Part shown: one piece after another, positions 52,446-59,906 of the stretch
How positions within the stretch are numbered: the first letter of the stretch is position 1
Layout: the number at the start of each line of letters is the position of its first letter
Source of the DNA: Bradyrhizobium sp. Ghvi
GTDB taxonomy: Bacteria > Pseudomonadota > Alphaproteobacteria > Rhizobiales > Xanthobacteraceae
Direction of reading: 5' to 3'
Length of the DNA stretch: 64,000 bases
NCBI RefSeq assembly: GCF_900115265.1
Contig: NZ_FOVU01000007.1
Span: 62,001-126,000 of the forward strand
Notes under the pieces: model-generated
Databases searched by the model: none
The model's input: only the letters and a program-made list of their open reading frames with translations
What the model was told of the DNA's origin: nothing
Position numbers and translations under genes: made by a program

Positions 52446-53930
52446 ATGGACCATGAGAAGGTCAATATCCTCCTCGTCGACGACCAGCCGGCCAAGCTGC
52501 TCGCCTACGAAGTGATCCTGAAGGACCTCGGCGAGAACCTCGTGATCGCCTCGTCCGGCCGCGAGGCACTGGAAGTTCTGCTCAAAACCGAGATCGCGGT
52601 GATCCTGGTCGACGTCTGCATGCCCGAGCTCGACGGCTTCGAGCTCGCAGCGATGATCCGCGAGCATCCGCGCTTCCAGAAGACCGCGATGATCTTCATC
52701 TCGGCGATTCAAGTCAGCGACATCGACCGGTTGCGCGGCTACGAGATGGGCGCGGTGGATTACGTGCCCGTACCGGTCGTCCCGGAGGTGCTGCGCGCCA
52801 AGGTCAAGGTGTTTGCCGAACTGTATCGCAAGACGCGGGAACTCGAGCGACTGAACCAGGATCTGGAGGATCGCGTCCGCGCCCGCACTGCTGAGCTCGA
52901 GAACTCGACCGCGAAGCTGCGCGAGAGCGAGGAGCGGCGCAGCATGGCGATTGCCGCCGGCAAGATGGGATCCTGGGACTGGGACTGGGTCAACGGCGAC
53001 TGGATGTGGGACGAAGGGCAGTACCGCATTTTCGGTGTGAGCCCGGAGAGTTTCGAGGTCAATCCTGCCAACGTGCAAGCGCTGCTGCACCCCGACGACG
53101 TCGATCAACTGCGCAAGGCGATCGCCGAATTCAACAAAGGCACGCGCGCCTACGAGACGGAATTCCGCATCATTCGACCCGACGGCGAGGTGCGCTGGTG
53201 CGTCGGCACTGCGGCCGCAACCGCGGATGCCAATGGTCGTGTGGTGCGGGTGAGCGGCGTCACCGTCGACATCACCGAACGCAAGCGCGCGGAGGAGCGG
53301 CAGAACCTGCTGGCGCGCGAAGTCGATCACCGCGCCAAGAACGCGCTGGCGCTGGCGCAGTCGATCGTGCGTCTCACCCGCGCCGACGAAGTGAAGGCCT
53401 ATGTCGATGCAGTCGAAGGGCGCATCAATGCGTTGGCTCGGGTCCACACGATCCTGTCGCTGTCGAGCTGGCAGGGCGCCGAGCTCTCCAAGCTGATCGA
53501 CGAAGAGCTTGCGCCCTATTCGCCCAGCGGACAGGTCAAGCTGGCGGGTCCCGCAGTACAACTGCTGCCGGCGACCGCCCAGACTTTGGCGCTGGCGCTG
53601 CATGAGCTCTTCACGAATTCGGCGAAGTACGGCGCGCTTTCGACACGGTCGGGACGGCTCGCGATCGGCTGGCAGGTCGAGAACGATCTTCTGACGCTGA
53701 CCTGGGAGGAGACCGGCGGCCCGTTGGTCAGGACGCCGAAATCGCGTGGCTTCGGGACCAGAAGCCTGCTGGCCAGCGTCGAATCCCAGCTCGGTGGACA
53801 GGCCCAATTTGACTGGCGGTCGGAGGGCCTGTTGTGCCTGCTCGAGGTCCCGTTGACGCGCAAGACCGCGGCGACGCAGGACAAGTTCGAGACCAGCACC
53901 TCTCCCGAGCTCCAGCGCGCATTGGGTTAG
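52446..53930 (+). CDS. REC-PAS-HWE/HRxxN sensor histidine kinase
   Basis: A 494-residue cytoplasmic protein. An N-terminal receiver (NILLVDDQPAKLL; acceptor Asp in VILVDVCMPELDG) is followed by a coiled coil, a PAS domain (~170-290: WDWDWVNGDWMW, TVDITERKRAEER) and an HWE-family kinase: EVDHRAKNALAL carries the HRxxN His box, HELFTNSAKYGAL the N box and LTWEETGG the WxE motif. HWE/HRxxN kinases commonly feed PhyR in the general stress response. ATG 52446 is 13 bases after the HAMP-kinase stop, so the two are cotranscribed. The upstream kinase may phosphorylate this receiver. Confidence 0.92.
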   Translation: MDHEKVNILLVDDQPAKLLAYEVILKDLGENLVIASSGREALEVLLKTEIAVILVDVCMPELDGFELAAMIREHPRFQKTAMIFISAIQVSDIDRLRGYEMGAVDYVPVPVVPEVLRAKVKVFAELYRKTRELERLNQDLEDRVRARTAELENSTAKLRESEERRSMAIAAGKMGSWDWDWVNGDWMWDEGQYRIFGVSPESFEVNPANVQALLHPDDVDQLRKAIAEFNKGTRAYETEFRIIRPDGEVRWCVGTAAATADANGRVVRVSGVTVDITERKRAEERQNLLAREVDHRAKNALALAQSIVRLTRADEVKAYVDAVEGRINALARVHTILSLSSWQGAELSKLIDEELAPYSPSGQVKLAGPAVQLLPATAQTLALALHELFTNSAKYGALSTRSGRLAIGWQVENDLLTLTWEETGGPLVRTPKSRGFGTRSLLASVESQLGGQAQFDWRSEGLLCLLEVPLTRKTAATQDKFETSTSPELQRALG

Positions 53931-54148
53931 CGCGAAGAAGCGACCTTCAGTCGCGGCATCAGCCGCGGTTCATCGGCGACACGCCCTTCGAGCCAGGCTT
54001 CCGTTTGCGCGAGATCGCGCAACGCGATCGCATAGCGGCAGGCGGCGCTGCGCTCTGCGCCGCGGGGAAGCTTGCGCGCCTTGCGCAACATCTCGGCCGC
54101 TGCATGACGATAGGCCAGCGAGCGATAGAGAAAGACCACTTTACCCAT
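53927..54148 (-). CDS. Small helical hypothetical protein
   Basis: This 73-residue basic protein (MGKVVFLYRSLAYRHAAAEM) has two predicted helices (EMLRKARKLPRG and YAIALRDLAQTEAWLEG). It overlaps the convergent HWE kinase gene by 4 bases. The pattern is like those of the small proteins at 44754 and 59525. Function unknown. Confidence 0.65.
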   Translation of the reverse strand: MGKVVFLYRSLAYRHAAAEMLRKARKLPRGAERSAACRYAIALRDLAQTEAWLEGRVADEPRLMPRLKVASSR

Positions 54149-54238
54149 AGCGAACGTTCCGTGTTGACGGCACCCATCCTCGCAAATCGGTCATGAACGT
54201 CGGATGAAGCGACGGATCACAATTCCTTCATGCCCGGA

Positions 54239-54263
54239 GGAACTGGCGATTACCGCGCGCGTT
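54239..54263 (+). promoter_or_regulatory. EcfG promoter, full consensus
   Basis: GGAAC (54239-54243), 16 bases, CGTT (54260-54263), 26 bases before ATG 54290. It also rules out translation from 54230. Confidence 0.62.
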
Positions 54264-54289
54264 TGCATGCCAGATCAATCGGCAGTTCC

Positions 54290-54559
54290 ATGCGCACGAA
54301 GAAATCGCCAAATAGGTCGCCAAGTCTGATCTCCCCGACCGGCATCATCCAGCTGATGACGCACGCAATGATGGGCGCGGCGCTCGGCTTGGTCTTCACG
54401 TTCGTGCTGATATTGGCCAATCCTGCGGTCGCGGAATTGCTGAACCACGGCGGCAACGCGGCGGCCTTCGTTTTCGTCGTCACGATGGTGACGACATTTG
54501 CCATCGGTGCCACGCTGACGGGCATCGTCTTCATTCTCAACGGGGACAAGGAATCTTGA
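54290..54559 (+). CDS. Small two-helix membrane protein
   Basis: From ATG 54290 the product is 89 residues: a basic, Ser/Pro-rich N-terminus (MRTKKSPNRSPSL), then two TM segments (MGAALGLVFTFVLILANPAV and AFVFVVTMVTTFAIGATLTG) with both ends probably cytoplasmic. A downstream ATG at 54356 is possible. Function unknown; EcfG control is suggested. Confidence 0.75.
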   Translation: MRTKKSPNRSPSLISPTGIIQLMTHAMMGAALGLVFTFVLILANPAVAELLNHGGNAAAFVFVVTMVTTFAIGATLTGIVFILNGDKES

Positions 54560-54588
54560 CACGCGCGAATGCGTGCAGCGCTTTGTTG

Positions 54589-54613
54589 GGAACTCCTGAG
54601 GCAGATGGCGGTT
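54589..54613 (+). promoter_or_regulatory. Candidate EcfG promoter
   Basis: GGAAC (54589-54593), 16 bases, GGTT (54610-54613), 38 bases before ATG 54652. Confidence 0.5.
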
Positions 54614-54651
54614 GGCTGCCTGCGTCATTTCAACTCAGGGAGTTCCCGCAC

Positions 54652-54876
54652 ATGAAGACGACCAAGCTCGCTCTCGCCGTGATGTTGGCAACCGGCCTTG
54701 CTGCCGCGCCGTTCGCCGCGCAGGCCAAGTCGCACAAGAAGCATCATCACTCGATGTCGCAGACGACGACGGGCGCCAACATGAAGTCCAAGGGCAGCGA
54801 TACCTCGGGTCAAGGCAGCTCCGATCAGAGCGGCACCATGTCGACCAACAAGAACGCACCGAGCAACACGAAGTAA
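54652..54876 (+). CDS. Small exported low-complexity protein
   Basis: This 74-residue protein has a signal peptide (MKTTKLALAVMLATGLAAAP, cleaved near FAAQA) and a Ser/Thr/Lys/Gly-rich mature part (KSHKKHHHSMSQTTTGAN). CAGGGAG precedes the ATG and a terminator follows. Function unknown; probably a periplasmic stress peptide. Confidence 0.75.
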   Translation: MKTTKLALAVMLATGLAAAPFAAQAKSHKKHHHSMSQTTTGANMKSKGSDTSGQGSSDQSGTMSTNKNAPSNTK

Positions 54877-54895
54877 AGTCGAGGGAAGCTAGCTC

Positions 54896-54917
54896 AGGCC
54901 CCGCGAAAGCGGGGCCT
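54896..54917. terminator. Intrinsic terminator-like hairpin
   Basis: AGGCCCCGC (54896-54904), GAAA tetraloop, GCGGGGCCT (54909-54917), followed by ACTCTTTC. It lies 20 bases after the small exported protein stop and at the 3' end of the convergent minus-strand unit. Confidence 0.75.
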
Positions 54918-55140
54918 ACTCTTTCGGGCTCGAATCCTCTCGGGGCCACATGGTCGGAGCGCGGGTCACGGCCTCCCGACCAGCCCGCTTCAATTCCTCG
55001 ACCGAGCAGCGCCCCGACCGAATGAGGTCACTCAGTCTCGCGGCGACGCGCTCGCGGGTCGCCGTCTCCGACGAAATCTGGCCGGCGCAAACTTCATCGA
55101 GAACCGCTCGCAGCAGGGCGGTCATTTCGGCATCCGGCAT
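54916..55140 (-). CDS. Small helical hypothetical protein
   Basis: This 74-residue protein (MPDAEMTALLRAVLDEVC) is helical and charged with RERVAARLSDLIRSGRCSVEELKRAGREA. It is the third gene of a minus-strand unit of three small proteins (gaps 35 and 29 bases) that begins next to the LexA-type box. Function unknown. Confidence 0.68.
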   Translation of the reverse strand: MPDAEMTALLRAVLDEVCAGQISSETATRERVAARLSDLIRSGRCSVEELKRAGREAVTRAPTMWPREDSSPKE

Positions 55141-55175
55141 GGACGAACTCCGGCATGTCGCGTTGCGCTACCGCT

Positions 55176-55388
55176 CTAGCTGCGCCGAATGTCAGTGATG
55201 TTAAGACGGCTGCCTGCGGAGCCCGTCTTCACCAGGACGTCGAGCTGAGCCCGCTTGCGCGCAATCAGGAGCTGGGCTGCGGCGTCGTCGAGTCCCTCGC
55301 GCTGCAATTGCCGGATGGCGGAACCCAATTCGAGGATTTCGGCGCGCAGCTTCAGAATCCGGTAGGGGTCCTGGTCTTCGTCCACCAC
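55176..55388 (-). CDS. Small helical hypothetical protein
   Basis: This 70-residue protein is almost wholly helical (YRILKLRAEILELGSAIRQL, then DDAAAQLLIARKRAQLDVLV), consistent with a short coiled coil. It is the middle gene of the minus-strand unit 55681-54916. Function unknown. Confidence 0.68.
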   Translation of the reverse strand: MVDEDQDPYRILKLRAEILELGSAIRQLQREGLDDAAAQLLIARKRAQLDVLVKTGSAGSRLNITDIRRS

Positions 55389-55417
55389 CGCCCTCCATCC
55401 GTGGTCTGTCGGACGCC

Positions 55418-55681
55418 TCAGCGGCGCGCGAGCCTGCCCTCGCTCCTCAACGAACGAAGACGCACTCTGTCGCGGATGTCAGGCAACACCTCGCCTCCAC
55501 CCGCAGCCTTCCATTCGCTGATCAACAGGTTGATTTTCCGGCGCAGATCCATCTGCGCCCGGGCCCGTTCGGTGCAGTCGCGATCGCGATCGACAAGATC
55601 GCGGACGCGCGCCTCCACGTCGGCCATTTCCAGCCTCAAAGCGCTGATCTTACGTCGAATTTCATTAATTCTGTTGTCCAT
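55418..55681 (-). CDS. Small coiled-coil protein next to a LexA-type box
   Basis: This 87-residue protein is mainly coiled coil (INEIRRKISALRLEMADVEA, then DCTERARAQMDLRRKINLL). The ATG is only 9 bases from a GAAC-N7-GAAC element, so its promoter overlaps or is very close to that box. It is the first gene of the three-gene minus-strand unit. Function unknown. Confidence 0.7.
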   Translation of the reverse strand: MDNRINEIRRKISALRLEMADVEARVRDLVDRDRDCTERARAQMDLRRKINLLISEWKAAGGGEVLPDIRDRVRLRSLRSEGRLARR

Positions 55682-55684
55682 GGC

Positions 55685-55712
55685 TTGTTAGAACAAAATA
55701 AGAACATATAGT
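55685..55712 (+). promoter_or_regulatory. Sigma-70-like promoter with a LexA (SOS) box between -35 and -10
   Basis: TTGTTA (55685-55690), 16 bases, TATAGT (55707-55712). The spacer contains GAAC-N7-GAAC (55691-55694 and 55702-55705), the alphaproteobacterial LexA-binding pattern. The placement would let LexA block plus-strand transcription of the DUF3072-like gene. Confidence 0.65.
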
Positions 55713-55742
55713 CAAGCCATGAATTCAGGATGGAGTGTGAAC

Positions 55743-55937
55743 ATGCAGGTTCAGGGTAAATACGACGCCAAGGCTTTTCTCACGGAGCAGATGACCCGCG
55801 CTCAAGGGCTGCGGCTGAAGCGGTTGAGCGAAGAGGCCTACCAGCCAGCGCAATACGATCGAGGTCTCTCCTTTGCCGAAGCCGCGCGCCGCATCCAGGT
55901 CCTGGAAGCGGAGATCGAGCTCGCAAACTCCTTTTGA
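55743..55937 (+). CDS. DUF3072-like small protein
   Basis: From ATG 55743 (GGATGGAG ribosome site; 55719 is an alternative) this 64-residue protein reads LTEQMTRAQGLRLKRLSEEA, then SFAEAARRIQVLEAEIE. The spacing of TxxQ...LxxLSEEA...SxxEAxxRI fits DUF3072. It is a small DNA- or protein-associated helical domain; function unknown. Its promoter carries the LexA-type box. Confidence 0.72.
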   Translation: MQVQGKYDAKAFLTEQMTRAQGLRLKRLSEEAYQPAQYDRGLSFAEAARRIQVLEAEIELANSF

Positions 55938-55959
55938 GGAGCCGGCGACCGGCTCGCTT

Positions 55960-55984
55960 GGAACGTTGCGTCAGCAATACGGTT
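55960..55984 (+). promoter_or_regulatory. Candidate EcfG promoter for the Lys-rich protein gene
   Basis: GGAAC (55960-55964), 16 bases, GGTT (55981-55984), 27 bases before ATG 56012. Confidence 0.52.
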
Positions 55985-56011
55985 CTTTTCCAGGGCGAAG
56001 GGAGAGACTTG

Positions 56012-56281
56012 ATGGCACGCAAGGCAAAGAAGCGCCGCTACTCGCGCAGCTCCGGCAGTGATGTCGAGAGCGAGATGCGTCGCTACAAGAAGGGAACCGC
56101 CAAGAGCGGACGCGGCGGTCGAGGTGGGCGCGTAAAGAGTCGCAAGCAGGCGATTGCGATCGGCCTTTCGAAGGCGCGCAAGAAGGGCAAGAAGGTGCCG
56201 AAGAAGGCGTCGAAGCGAAAGACGAGCAAGAAGAAATCAAGCAAGAAGAAGAGCTCGAAGCGCAAGTCCAGCAAGCGGTAA
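56012..56281 (+). CDS. Lys/Arg/Ser-rich DUF6496-type protein with H1-like tail
   Basis: This 89-residue protein has a conserved first half (SDVESEMRRYKKGTAKSGRG, then VKSRKQAIAIGLSKARKKGK) typical of DUF6496, and a Lys/Ser tail resembling eukaryotic histone H1 or bacterial Hc1/AlgP-type tails. GGAGAG precedes the ATG. Its very basic composition suggests non-specific DNA or RNA binding, possibly nucleoid protection under stress; this is inference. Confidence 0.85.
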   Translation: MARKAKKRRYSRSSGSDVESEMRRYKKGTAKSGRGGRGGRVKSRKQAIAIGLSKARKKGKKVPKKASKRKTSKKKSSKKKSSKRKSSKR

Positions 56282-56293
56282 CGCTCACCGCCT

Positions 56294-56656
56294 TCAGGTC
56301 ATGCTGCCTGGCATGAAGCAGCGGATCGAAACGCCAAACACGGTCTTGACGGGCCAGACCATGGTGCGGCCGGCCCGGTTTGGCTCGGTGATCACGGCCT
56401 CATCGGGGACCTCGACCCACTCCCCGTCGAGACGGACCCGGTAGTGCCCGTTGTGCGAATCCCAATCCGGATCGGCCACAGCAATGCCGTCGGCGTCCGA
56501 GCAACAGGGACCCAGATGGCTGCGCAGACTGTCGAACCAAGGTTTCAGCGGCGAGTCGGTAAAGCGACCGTCATCGCGTCCGATGGCACTTCCGGTCCAT
56601 AGCACGAGAGGCGCTGCGAACAGCGCAAGCTTCAGCGAGAGCTTCAATCGATCCAT
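56294..56656 (-). CDS. Exported hypothetical protein with paired Cys
   Basis: From ATG 56656 the product is 120 residues: a signal peptide (LALFAAPLVLWTGSAIG), then a domain with LRSHLGPCCSDADGIAV and a C-terminal Cys (SIRCFMPG). The family is common and uncharacterised in Bradyrhizobium. It is likely periplasmic with a disulfide. The longer frame to 56764 is unlikely. Confidence 0.75.
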   Translation of the reverse strand: MDRLKLSLKLALFAAPLVLWTGSAIGRDDGRFTDSPLKPWFDSLRSHLGPCCSDADGIAVADPDWDSHNGHYRVRLDGEWVEVPDEAVITEPNRAGRTMVWPVKTVFGVSIRCFMPGSMT

Positions 56657-56879
56657 GTCGGCACCGATCAAATCTGAACCACCGGCCGGTTCCACAAAGC
56701 GGCCGGACGTCCGAAGTTCCACTCTGCAATTTACCCCGGCGGCTTCATTGCCGCCAAAGTACAATGTGCGATTCCGAAGTCTGACGAGCGAACGCGGCTT
56801 TTTCGGACGAACCCGTCATCATTGCTGCCGTTAACGAGAATGTTATCGCGAGCCCGCCGGCATCTCGCAGGTGCTCATG

Positions 56880-56907
56880 AAAAAGGCGGCCCGCAGGGCC
56901 GCCTTTT
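56880..56907. terminator. Perfect 12-bp hairpin, terminator of the DegP-type gene
   Basis: AAAAGGCGGCCC (56881-56892), GCA, GGGCCGCCTTTT (56896-56907). On the minus strand it ends in a T-run just after the protease stop at 56929, and on the plus strand in TTTT. Confidence 0.88.
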
Positions 56908-56928
56908 GAATTGCCGTCGGGCGAAAGA

Positions 56929-58455
56929 TCAGGCCAGCGGCACCGCGACGAAGCGGGTCGCCTCCGCGCTCTTCACCTGCAACAGCACGCTGTGCTTGCC
57001 GGACGATTTGGCCTGTGCAAGCTCGGAACGGACGTCCCCGACACTGGCGACGGTCTTACCGCCGACATTGAGGATGACGTCGCCAGTCTGGATGCCGCGT
57101 TGCGCGGCCGGTCCCTGCGGATCGACCTCGGTGACGACGACGCCTTTCTGGCCGGCGCCCTGAACCTCACCGGCCGGCGCCAGGCTGAGGCCGAGGCGCG
57201 GTGTGCCGGGAGTCTGCTGGGTCTTGCCGTCATCGGCTTTGGCCTGCCGCTCGTTCGGCAGCTCGCCGAGCGCCAGCGTCACCGTCTTGGTGTCGCCCTT
57301 GTGGATGACATCGAGCTTCACGGACGTCCCCGGCGCCAGCCCGGCGATGGTGCGGGCGAGATCGCGGGAGTCCTTGATCGCGGTACCGTTGACGGCGGTG
57401 ATGACGTCGCCCGCCTCGATGCCGGCCTTCGCCGCGGGACTGCCGTCCTGCGGGGTGTCGACGATCGCGCCGCGCGCGGTCTTCAAGCCCAGGCTGTCGG
57501 CGATCTCTGCGGTCACCGGCTGCACCTGCACGCCGAGCCAGCCGCGGGTCACGGACCCCTTGTCCTTCAGCTGGGCAACGACGAGCTTTGCGGTCGAGGC
57601 CGGAATGTCGAAGCCGATGCCGACTGAGCCGCCCGACGGCGAGTAGATTGCGGTGTTCACGCCGATGACGTTGCCGTTCATGTCGAAGGCGGGACCACCG
57701 GAATTGCCCTTGTTGATCGGCGCATCGATCTGGATGAAGTCGTCATAGGGCCCGTTGCCGATGTCGCGGCCGCTAGCCGAGACGATGCCTGCCGTTACGG
57801 TGCCGCCGAGGCCGAAGGGATTGCCGACCGCAACCACCCAGTCGCCGATCCGAGGCTTCTGGTCGGAGAATTTCACGAAGGGAAAGTCCTTCTTGCCTTC
57901 GACCTTGATCAGCGCGAGATCGGTCTTCGGATCGGTGCCGACGACTTTCGCGGTGTAGATCGTGCCGTCGTCCGTCGTCACCTGCACGGACTCGGCGTGG
58001 TCGACGACGTGGTTGTTGGTCACGGCATAACCGTCAGCCGAAATGAAGAAGCCGGAGCCCTCGCCCGTGATCACCTGGTGACGCTGGCGCGGCATGCCGT
58101 CAGGGAAGCGGAAACCGAACTGCCGCGAGAACTGGTCGAACGGGGAATCCTCGTCCTGGTTCATGCGATTTTGCTGCAGCAACGCGCTCTTGTCATTGTC
58201 CTCGTCGATCTTCACACGTACCGAGATGACGGCGGGTTTGACCTTGCTGACGAGGTCGCCGAAACCAGCAGGCGTCGCCGCGCTTTCGGTGGCCTGCGCA
58301 GGCGAGATCAGGGAGCTCATGCCGAACGGCTTTGACGCAGGAGAAGCCGCCAGCACCGCCACGCCAAGCGCGGCCACGGTGCCGAGCAGCGCCAGCCGGC
58401 GCGGCTTCAATATCCTGCGGGACGTCGTGATGTCGGAGTGGATGGGATCTTTCAT
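56929..58455 (-). CDS. DegP/HtrA-type periplasmic serine protease
   Basis: From ATG 58455 (GGAGATTTCGAC upstream) this is a 508-residue Do-family protease. An N-terminal TM/signal anchor (LALLGTVAALGVAVLAASP) precedes the trypsin-like domain with catalytic His in TNNHVVDHA, Asp in KTDLALIKV and Ser in NKGNSGGPAF, and two PDZ domains (about residues 305-395 and 415-505). It degrades or refolds damaged envelope proteins. The frame extending to 58755 overlaps the divergent universal stress gene and is not real. Confidence 0.94.
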   Translation of the reverse strand: MKDPIHSDITTSRRILKPRRLALLGTVAALGVAVLAASPASKPFGMSSLISPAQATESAATPAGFGDLVSKVKPAVISVRVKIDEDNDKSALLQQNRMNQDEDSPFDQFSRQFGFRFPDGMPRQRHQVITGEGSGFFISADGYAVTNNHVVDHAESVQVTTDDGTIYTAKVVGTDPKTDLALIKVEGKKDFPFVKFSDQKPRIGDWVVAVGNPFGLGGTVTAGIVSASGRDIGNGPYDDFIQIDAPINKGNSGGPAFDMNGNVIGVNTAIYSPSGGSVGIGFDIPASTAKLVVAQLKDKGSVTRGWLGVQVQPVTAEIADSLGLKTARGAIVDTPQDGSPAAKAGIEAGDVITAVNGTAIKDSRDLARTIAGLAPGTSVKLDVIHKGDTKTVTLALGELPNERQAKADDGKTQQTPGTPRLGLSLAPAGEVQGAGQKGVVVTEVDPQGPAAQRGIQTGDVILNVGGKTVASVGDVRSELAQAKSSGKHSVLLQVKSAEATRFVAVPLA

Positions 58456-58666
58456 GTCGAAATCTCCATGTTGGATAAGTCGCCTTGCACCCAACATGGT
58501 CATTGCCACCTTACGACGTCCCGTCCGCCCGATTAATTCTTGGCAAAGAAGGTGCGCCCGGAGGCCGCAGGCAAAATCCTCGCCACACATTTGATGCAGC
58601 TCAACGCGAGCCCCGCCCGTCGTGAAAGGCTGCGCCGATCCAATGATGTCCATCGGAGGTGCCGCT

Positions 58667-59503
58667 ATGTACAAAGACATTCTCGTCCACATCCCGACCG
58701 AGCGGCCGATGCGCGCGGTGGTCGATGGCTCGATCTCGCTCGCAGCCACCCTCAATGCCCATGTCGATGCGGTCGCGATCGGCTATCTCGCCAGCAGCAC
58801 CGCTTATGTCATGGAAGGCGGCGCTGCCGTGGCGGCCGTGTTCGAGATGGAACGCGAGCGTGCGGTCGAGCGGGCCGAAGCGGCGCTCGCAGTGTTCAAG
58901 AGCGAAGCGGCGCACGCCGATATTTCCTGTACCTGCCGCGCGCTCGGCGCGATTCCGGTCGATGCGGCCGCCTCCCTCGGTGACATGGCACGGCTCCACG
59001 ACCTCAGCGTCGTGCTTCAGCCGAATCCCGAGCAGGCCTCGTTCGACAACGACGTGCCCCGCGAAATCCTGTTTCAGGCGGGCGGACCGGTCCTGTTCCT
59101 GCCCTATACGTTCCGGGGCGCCTTCAAGGCGAACCGGATCGGCATCTGCTGGGACGGCAGCCGCGTCGCGGCGCGTGCGTTGCGCGATGCAGCGACATTC
59201 TTGGCGAGGGCCGAGGACATCGTGATCATTTCGATCAACGAGGCCGATACTGTCCCCGGCGATGTCTCGGCGACTCATCTTGCCAAGCATCTCGGACGGC
59301 GCGGCCTGTCGACCCGCACAGTCAGCCTGTCGGCGACGCGCGCCGATATTCAGCCGACCATCCTGTCACTGGCGGCCGACGAGAATCTGGATGTGCTGGT
59401 GATGGGCGGCTACGGCCACTCCCGACTGCAGGAGCGCTTTCTCGGCGGCGTCACCCGGGCGATGCTGGAAGCCATGACGATCCCCACGCTGATGTCGCAC
59501 TAG
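58667..59503 (+). CDS. Tandem-domain universal stress protein
   Basis: From ATG 58667 (CGGAGGT upstream) this is a 278-residue protein with two USP-like halves. The second has the ATP-type loop VMGGYGHSRLQERFLGG; the first lacks it, so nucleotide binding is probably confined to the C-terminal half. It is divergent from the DegP-type gene. Its role is general stress endurance; mechanism unknown. Confidence 0.9.
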   Translation: MYKDILVHIPTERPMRAVVDGSISLAATLNAHVDAVAIGYLASSTAYVMEGGAAVAAVFEMERERAVERAEAALAVFKSEAAHADISCTCRALGAIPVDAAASLGDMARLHDLSVVLQPNPEQASFDNDVPREILFQAGGPVLFLPYTFRGAFKANRIGICWDGSRVAARALRDAATFLARAEDIVIISINEADTVPGDVSATHLAKHLGRRGLSTRTVSLSATRADIQPTILSLAADENLDVLVMGGYGHSRLQERFLGGVTRAMLEAMTIPTLMSH

Positions 59504-59524
59504 CGAAGGCGGAAGGGGCCAATA

Positions 59525-59737
59525 TCACGCCGCGGCGGGGGTCTCCCAATTCGCGGCGGCGGTGGCATCCTCTTCGCGTTGTGCATTGCACGCATCGAAA
59601 TGGGCTTTCAACGCCAGCTCGGCGAGATATTCGAAATGCTCGGCTTGGCCGAGTAGCTGCCAGTTCTGGAGCGGCCGATAGGCCGCCTGCTGACGACAGA
59701 GAGATGCCAGCGCGCGGTAGCGACGTACGTTCTCCAT
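59525..59737 (-). CDS. Small helical hypothetical protein
   Basis: From ATG 59737 (GGGAGGT upstream) this 70-residue protein reads MENVRRYRALASLCRQQAAY, then NWQLLGQAEHFEYLAELALK. The pattern (RYRxxAxLCRQ...LxxAExWxxLA) is a recurrent short helical family in Bradyrhizobium. Function unknown. Confidence 0.75.
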   Translation of the reverse strand: MENVRRYRALASLCRQQAAYRPLQNWQLLGQAEHFEYLAELALKAHFDACNAQREEDATAAANWETPAAA

Positions 59738-59906
59738 GAGACCTCCCTCGCATTCACCGGGCTTATTGCCCTGATTTGCGTCAGGCCGATGGCGGTTGTG
59801 CAAAACATTTTCGCGCCAACGCCTCGGCTTAACTCAGGTTAACTTTGAAAAATAGGCAGATGCGGAATAGTTCCTGTTGGCGAACGGGCCATAGAACAAT
59901 GGGTTT

